Source: Endomychus coccineus (taxonomy: Eukaryota > Arthropoda > Insecta > Coleoptera > Endomychidae). From it: a stretch of DNA of 64,000 nt. The DNA is taken from the NCBI GenBank assembly GCA_958510875.1, contig OY294067.1:256991736-257055735 (forward strand), in the 5' to 3' direction. The translations under genes and the position numbers were made by a program. The number at the start of each line of letters is the position of its first letter. Position 1 is the first letter of the stretch. The notes below the pieces were generated by a model that was not told the origin of the DNA, did no database searches, and saw nothing but the letters and a program-made list of their open reading frames with translations. Positions 58,201 through 64,000 of this stretch are shown piece after piece.

Positions 58201-58485
58201 TAGATATATGTTATCCTATTCACAGGTTATCCTTAACTGAAAAAAATCCATCTCATATCTGCATTAAAATTTATATCAAATGAGCCAGATAGTATAAAAT
58301 TAATAACAAACTGTAAATACTAACCAATTGGGAACTATATTGCTTATTTTAGAATGTAAACGTTTTTTTTTTGGCATAACCATTTATATTTATTTATATC
58401 GACGACATCATTTCATTTTGTGTTCAATACTTTCGTGTTTTAAGACTAAATTTGAAATACCGATTATTATTATTATTATTACTGA
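55245..58485 (+). pseudogene. CR1/Jockey-group LINE ORF2, rearranged by tandem duplication
   Basis: Starts in the endonuclease: IDNILSNLNSLVNSSVIENH then VSDHQA (SDH motif). Linker: ISSYDVIQLKVCEENLNRLL. RT: LKNKFCSGVDEISQNILKSS (56025-56090), LIKPLSKSGDPEKLKYYRPK, then the second tandem unit supplies the same blocks again plus LFIDLSKAFDCLNRDYLIEK, a GVPQGSILGS-derived block near 57575, NFADDNPNLLVTSKD (57668-57712; FADD intact), and KYTKLLVVIIDEFLKWSLHI. C-terminus: SLTEKNPSHICIKIYIK, followed by 3' UTR and (ATT)n. Many stops. In unit 1 the RT is cut after YLSDR by a 617-bp deletion. Confidence 0.75.
56059..57070 (+). repeat. LINE tandem unit 1 (1012 bp, 617-bp deletion)
   Basis: Begins AATTTCACAAAATATT in the RT and runs past the LINE 3' tail into flanking DNA. 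Identical in sequence order to unit 2 except that, after CAGATCGT (56502-56509), it jumps to ATTTAGAAAT (56510), skipping what is 57522-58138 in unit 2. Only a few substitutions differ (GTCTGATAA/GTCTGTTAA, AACACTG/AACATTG). Confidence 0.9.
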
Positions 58486-58699
58486 AATCAAAGTTTTAAG
58501 CTTTAGAACTAACAAAAGAATTTAAGTATAGACGCTAGAGTTATTCATTATCAACAGGTAATAAATGTCAAAACAAATCTCATGGAGCCAACAAATGACA
58601 CTCGTTGGTTATTTCAATGAATGGTCGCTCTTATGTTTGTTGAGCATGACAGCTCGGCTGCAAAGATGCGCAACTAGCTTGGATAAATGTTGGAACAAG
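57071..58699 (+). repeat. LINE tandem unit 2 (1629 bp)
   Basis: Starts AATTTCACAAAATATT; ends at AATTTC (58700-58705). AATTTC is thus at the start of unit 1, at the junction, and at the end, i.e. microhomology at the breakpoints. 1629 minus 617 equals the 1012 bp of unit 1 exactly. Confidence 0.9.
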
Positions 58700-58705
58700 A
58701 ATTTC

Positions 58706-60277
58706 TATAGGAAAAATGTACTTGCAGCCCCAGTAGAGAGGTACAGCACTCATAGACGATTAGACAAATTTGCATTCATTTCGACTATCATTCAGGCTTT
58801 TACATCTCTTTCGTGTCTGTAAAAGTTTAGGAATGAATACGTTGAGAATTTTATCTAATCCCGCAACAATTTATTCTAGTGTGCTCCCTTCCATACATAT
58901 ATTATGTATTTTAGTATTTGCCTCGGACTACCGGCGTAATATTTCCTTTTTACGACCTTACGTTGTGTACATAACAGCTCCACAATTTATCAATGATTCA
59001 GAGCAACGTAAAAGGAATCTCTAGCGGTTGCTTTATACAAACAAAACGTTTTCTATAGAGAAATGGTGAGTATTTGAAGAACCAGTTCATACTTCAAATA
59101 CTAACTCGATCTTGATACAAACATGACATTGTACAAAAATGAACTTGTTATATTTCACTACTTAACAGGACTTTATTTGAATAGTTCTCTCCTTTAATCA
59201 AATAAGGACATGTTGAGATTGAGAGTATCTGAATAACCAACAATGGTGAGAGCGGACAGTGACATTATAACTAATAGTTCAGCTGTTTCTGCTTTTTTGT
59301 ACTCATGAGCGTAAGGAGTAAGCGGTATTGATATTAAACGATAATTCTATTAAGGTAAAGTTCGTTCCACAAAAAATGGTTCTGACTTAATGACCGCAGT
59401 GAAAGTACCCATTGTCTATGCAAGAACTTGGCAATAAACAAGCAAATAAACAGGGGGTCGGAAAGGGCCGAACTCAAGATAATTACGTATTTATTGTTCG
59501 TAATTTGAAAATAATTCTAAGGAAAACAAATAAACAAGTAATCATAAACGTATGACATGTTTATATTAATTCAATCAAATAAAGTAACCTTGATAATACA
59601 CAGTTTTATTATTTATTATTATAACCTAGTTTTAAATACTAGTTATTTATTTATATTTTTACAGCTAGTTCCGTTCCGCTATTGCTATCCTCACCAACAT
59701 TTATTATAATCGGCTTAATTACATTACGATTCAGAGTAATATATGAATTTTCTACAGTTATCACTTGACAGACTGAATTTTTCCAACTATACTATATGTT
59801 CCATCACCTCTGCCAAACATATATATACATATTGTTGTATACCCAGCTTGTAGTAGATGTGGATAGGCGTACGAAACTGCCTTTCCCATTCCAGCAGAAT
59901 GTTCTGCACTGGCTTCTCATAGGCTACAACAACTCGGCAGCACACATATGCCGCTTGAAGCCAGAAGAAACATCAGTCCATGCAAAATCTTACCCTTCGG
60001 CAATGCCTTAGGCCTACTGGACTGAATCTTGAATCAAGGGGCGCATAATGGACCCAATCAAACGGTCTAAGTTCTCCGGACTAGTCTGTACCCGTTTTGA
60101 TTGATTTATTGATTTAAGTTTCTGTCGCATTCGACGTTTTGTGAAACCGTCATCTTTACGTTTCATTCTTGGTTTGATGGGATTTGACATGAATCTTTTC
60201 TTGAATAGTAATGATCGCACAACAGCAGAGTCAGGTGCCGGAACGGAGTCAACCACCGGAATAAAGGCAGTGAACTG
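58706..60277. other. no gene recognised
   Basis: Short frames only. A minus-strand frame entering from 60448 runs to 60014; its first part is the dispersed repeat and the rest (basic, starting RSLLFKKRFMSNPIKPRMKR) is unrecognised. Confidence 0.4.
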
Positions 60278-60445
60278 TGTAGTGTGAAGGATTTTTCCTA
60301 CAATAAATACTGCTACAGAAACCAGTAGAACCAGCTTCAGTTTAATCCTCAAGCATGCTCTGAAGATGCCACCTGTAATGGTTGGAGAAACATCGGCATC
60401 AAGTCGAGCTATTGTGACGCGGAATCCATCTTGAAGCCAAGATGT
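60278..60445 (+). repeat. dispersed repeat, copy b (probable PLE 3' region)
   Basis: Partner of 39426-39590. Contains CTGAAGATGCCACC and GGAGAAACATCGGC, which faintly recall hammerhead boxes CUGANGA and GAAAC, but helix II does not pair well. No GIY-YIG coding sequence precedes it here. Confidence 0.6.
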
Positions 60446-60531
60446 CACAATAACAAATAAATGTCACAATACCAAATCCAAGTTAGTAACATTGACTAAT
60501 AAATTTCTCAAACTGCATACATCTTACTGGA

Positions 60532-60629
60532 GATGTTAGAGTACTTGAGCGTTAGATGGCGGAAGCTAATAAGAAATGGCAGTGAAATAGTTGTGGTGCC
60601 ACCATCTGGCTCTCAAGTACTCTAACATC
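60532..60629. repeat. 98-bp palindromic element
   Basis: GATGTTAGAGTACTTGAG (60532-60549) and its exact reverse complement (60612-60629); pairing continues imperfectly inward (AGATGGCGG against CCACCATCT). A small hairpin MITE or paired element ends are possible. Confidence 0.6.
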
Positions 60630-60759
60630 CCCCGTAATTTAAAATTGAGCAAAACATGAAATTTTATGATTTATAACACAATTTTTTCAATTATGTAACG
60701 TGATATTCTTCATAGGTGTCGAGACGGTTGCATTGGTTCCATTATTTACTTGGACATTT

Positions 60760-61620
60760 TCAGTTTTTGGTTGCGAACACGCACGGTAAAGATATCGCTG
60801 ATGAATTTTTGGCAAGAATATATGCAGAAATCCTTCTCTTATTTTCTTGGGAGTTTCCAATATATCCTGCAACAACACTATCAGTTTTCCAGCCACCATG
60901 GCATTTTGCAATGGTCTACACCAGAATCTGCTGATTAAGAAGCCAAAAAGCTTCTAAAACAGTAGCCTGGGTATCTTCTCAATGAAGCAGTTTTAAGAAA
61001 ACAACAATATTCCTAGGTGTATTCAAAAGTATGAATACCTCTGGCTGCTCACTTCATTTGTTATTTCTAATTGATAAAAAGAAACGCGAATGTTGCATAT
61101 TGCTGTGTCGCGATAAATAAGTTGGACCATATTTACATCATTAATATTCACGGGAGTTATAAAAAATTCGCGGAATATTTTGGTTTTACTAAGGGGTATA
61201 CTAATTGTAAATACCAAAGCTACGTTATAAACTTCTTCCTGAGGATCTTCTGTCCTCAGGTCCTTTAATTCGCATCTTCTACAAGCACCACTTATGACAA
61301 TTACCATTACTACTTTTACGAGGAGAAATATTTCGTCCTCAGCCTCCAGCAAATAGCTTGTGATATTTTACTTATATCTTTCCCAATCAACAACATATTA
61401 CGTATCATGTAATGACGTCATACAGTTGAAGATTTTTTAGCCCTTGAAAATTCCTGAAAAAGGCTACTATTATCTTTTCATGTGCAATATTTTTAACGTT
61501 CTTCTGACTATACCAATCTTCGTACTGGCCATAACTATGTTCATACAAGTTTTTAGATCTTTCTGTAAGAGGACAGAAAGTGCGTTTTCAGTCAGTTCTT
61601 CAATCTCCGCGTCAAACTAT
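60760..61620 (-). pseudogene. Crypton-type tyrosine recombinase, broken
   Basis: Minus strand, N to C. Core-binding domain: YEHSYGQYEDWYSQKNVKNI then AHEKIIVAFFRNF (61470-61570). Catalytic domain start: LLVKVVMVIVISGACRRCEL then KDLRTEDPQEE (61220-61325), where GACRR-EL holds the box A arginine, followed by SIPLSKTKIFREFFITPVN (the K-containing turn). C-terminus (60790-60915): HGGWKTDSVVAGYIGNSQEN then KRRISAYI, with the HGGW box and the tyrosine of GYI, the nucleophile. Between them the H-x-x-R helix is scrambled and out of frame. Cryptons integrate DNA circles by site-specific recombination; insects also carry domesticated relatives. Frame breaks make this copy inactive. Confidence 0.7.
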
Positions 61621-63344
61621 TTTCAGAATACCTCGTTTTTCAATAACATTCAAAAAAAATTGTAAAGAAATATCATGACGGGAATATAAACAATCCATAG
61701 ACACTATCTTAGTAACTCGCACGCGTCGTAGCCAAATTGAACATCAGTTGAAAGTAATTACTATCAAGGAGATCCTAAATGAAATCGAAATTCATTTGAA
61801 ATTTACACCAGAAGATAAACATAAACGACCATCATGGTATACGCCAGTTATCGGCTCAAATATTCTTGAAAAGAAACTTACATTCTGTAGTTGGCATATT
61901 TGAAAACATGTTTTTCTCATTTCATTTCTCGGGCAAAATAATGGCCAATTACTTGGAAATGGACCGGTGACTTTTTATGGCAAAGGGTATTTTAACAATT
62001 GTCAGAACCAATGAACATTTTCCTCCAGGTTTGAGAGGGTTAACTCGCAGTTCATTCCTGATGAATGGACACGATGAAAAATGATTGCACATCCATTTTC
62101 CAAGTAACCGTAACTTCAAAAGGGTTTACCTGCAGTTAAAATGTCAAAAATTTGGGGAGACTGTATCTCGAAAACTACATCAGAGAGGATATTCGGTCTG
62201 TAAGATGAATTGGTCATTCATTGAGTCGTCCTCTAACAATTAAACATAGTGCTATCGGGTTAACTTTCAGTCCCCCCGTATTGCTCCAGCTCCTAGACTA
62301 CTAGTGTAGTAACAAATTTTAAATATGTGTTCAACTGCTTCTCAGCTCTGATAATATTGAAGTGTTTTCTAGAGCAACATTTATCCCATTAAGATGATAC
62401 CTTGGAAGGCATTGGTCAGTAATTAGGCATAGCATTGATATGTCTTTGCATAGTCTAAACGAGTAGATCAGATGTTTAATATCTGATTTAAACATTCAAG
62501 ATGTTAGACAAGGTGATGGTTCATATAATATTTGTTTTGGTGTTCTGGAAAAGAACTAACAAGATAATTCCAATACTCATTTCCAATTTTAAGAAAGCCT
62601 CTACAGAGTGCTGGAATGTTTTGATGATTTATTCACGCTATGAACATATGCTGTACAATCCTCTGGAATAAGTCATTCCAATATTTTGACCATAATTTAG
62701 GACTATGAATAAAAACACATTCATTCCCTTGAGAATTAGTTCTGCGGCATTACATTTCAAGATAGCCTTGTACGATTGTTATAATTTGGGATGGAATCCT
62801 CGCGAATCGTTTCCCATTAAAATGTCCATGTTGTGGAGACAAAGGTTGAATCTGTTTACGACAACTGAATCCCTCTATGATAATTATTGCCTCACTACTC
62901 ATTTTCTTTGTAATTCTGTCTTGCTCATTTCGCTAGAAGCGCTAGCGGATTATATTATGCTCGTTGTTTGTTTTGCAAACAACAGATCTTGCCAAGTTTG
63001 CATGTGGAAAATAATTTGATGTGAATCACGAAGAACATGCAGTCACTACTACCGAATTCAGACATGAACAGCAAGAATTCATTAAGGGTGAAAATTACAA
63101 AGTCTAATAAGTGTGAGAGTGAACATATTGTTTGAATGTTTAATCATACGGTAGTTCAATACCACAACAGATAGAATGTGATAATAGTTCTAGAAGTAAT
63201 TGTACATGCAGTATGACGAATATAGTCGTTTTGTGATAGGAATTTCACTCGTTTATTGAGATAGAACTAGTTTATTTGGCAATATCACAAAACCAGATGT
63301 ATCGATAGCTAATGAATGAGGAATTATAGAATTCACATCACGTT
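61621..63344. other. no gene recognised
   Basis: Motif-free frames only (longest 62705-63019). Confidence 0.5.
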
Positions 63345-64000
63345 TTTTTATACTTTGACTACACGAGAGGGGAACCTATAATGTTCGAAAAACATCATAT
63401 GAGCCAGCAGTGGAATATAGGGAGAGGAAATAGGCATACGTATTCATCTTGATGGCTTGGAGGTTACAGGCATAGGAGTAGACCTCACTAGGTGAAGAGT
63501 TTCAGAACTTCGCTGTTGGATAAGGATAATTGAGTCTAGTAAGAAGGAGTTCGGCATGTCTCAAGTTAGACATTGAAGGGGTGACTAGTTTGAGCTCGTC
63601 AAGTCCGCCTATCTGGAATCTCTCGTGGTGAAACAACAGACAAGATTTCTGATGAATACCTACCATCAATATATCTATAGAAAAGGGAAATATCTCCCAC
63701 CCTTCTACTATGTTCTAGAGAGGCAATGAGCTCGTAAGTTTGACATCATCAATCAAACGAATCCTGGATAGAATCCAGGAGCTTCAGCGTATGTTTGGAA
63801 ACCAAACTCTAAACATGTGAACAGTACTCCAGGACAAGTCGAATCTGCGCTTTGAAGATTATGAGGAGTTGCTGGGATATAAAGTAGCTCTTGACACGGA
63901 GTAGAAAACCATGTTCTTGTGATGTGGTTTTCGCAATGGACATGATTGTCCCATGAGGGGGTGTGGTTGGTGGTGATCCCCAGCATTGTTATGAAGACTT
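63345..64000 (-). pseudogene. LINE family B, copy 8 (continues beyond window)
   Basis: Minus strand. The 3' UTR begins near 63345 (ACGAGAGGGGAACCTATAAT on plus, the complement of the TCTCGTGTAGT motif seen at 36595). Coding remnants: PPREIPDRRT-type near 63610, IDDVKLTSSLPL near 63730, then MLGITTNHTPSWDNHVHCEN (63930-63986) at the window edge. The LINE therefore runs out of the window to the right. Confidence 0.75.

Noticed and set aside
56699..58525. Identical 65-codon frames at 56699 and 58328
   Set aside because: They are the LINE 3' UTR with its (ATT)n tract, duplicated with the tandem unit, and are not coding.
60014..60448. Minus-strand open frame of 144 codons
   Set aside because: The N-terminal third is the non-coding dispersed repeat; the rest is basic and unrecognised, so I do not call a gene.
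61444..61665. Plus-strand frame with one hydrophobic segment, possible receptor fragment
   Set aside because: It is the complement of the Crypton core-binding domain.

Overview
This is an A+T-rich eukaryotic window, almost certainly from an insect. Coding pieces end at GT-AG splice sites, there is no bacterial gene organisation, and most recognisable sequence is decayed transposable elements of kinds common in insects: mariner, P-like/THAP, hAT, Crypton, Helentron-like, Penelope-like, and LINEs of the R1/I and CR1/Jockey groups. A beetle is plausible from the flavour of the elements, but I cannot fix the order from sequence alone. No rRNA, tRNA, CRISPR array or operon is visible.

Layout. 1-1645: a Penelope-like (PLE) 3' end, then two LINE 3' remnants. 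3417-4000: a small P-like element with 30-bp inverted ends and a dead THAP exon. 4462-4527: a possible first exon of a host gene. 4710-7376: an R1/I-type LINE, then a mariner. 8425-8935: a second copy of the first PLE. 9949-11553: a large foldback structure with 660-bp arms. 13560-14700: a degenerate 72-74-bp minisatellite split by a LINE. 14950-16805: a hAT-like fragment, a LINE fragment and a third copy of the same PLE. 19285-22740: two LINEs. 23534-25912: a mariner with a 1.1-kb probable Helentron fragment nested in it. 29638-30260: a different PLE reverse transcriptase. 32157-34448: a decayed hAT transposase gene with a visible intron. 37217-40407 (minus): two well-formed exons of an unrecognised host gene, with PLE debris (38085-39600) in the intron between them. 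40860-51860: LINE fragments in both orientations. 52263-58700: two LINEs of one general type, the second carrying a recent tandem duplication. 60534-61620: a small palindrome and a Crypton-type tyrosine recombinase. 63345-64000: an eighth fragment of the commonest LINE family here.

Almost nothing here acts as a pathway. The only sequence that looks like a functioning host gene is the exon pair at 40407-40315 and 37331-37217 (minus). Every transposon gene I could read carries stops, frameshifts or deletions. The least expected signals are a hammerhead-ribozyme-like core repeated at the 3' end of three PLE copies, the 660-bp-arm foldback, the nested Helentron-in-mariner, and the near-identical tandem LINE duplication in which one copy lacks 617 bp. 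I did not find convincing evidence of a wholly new biological system.
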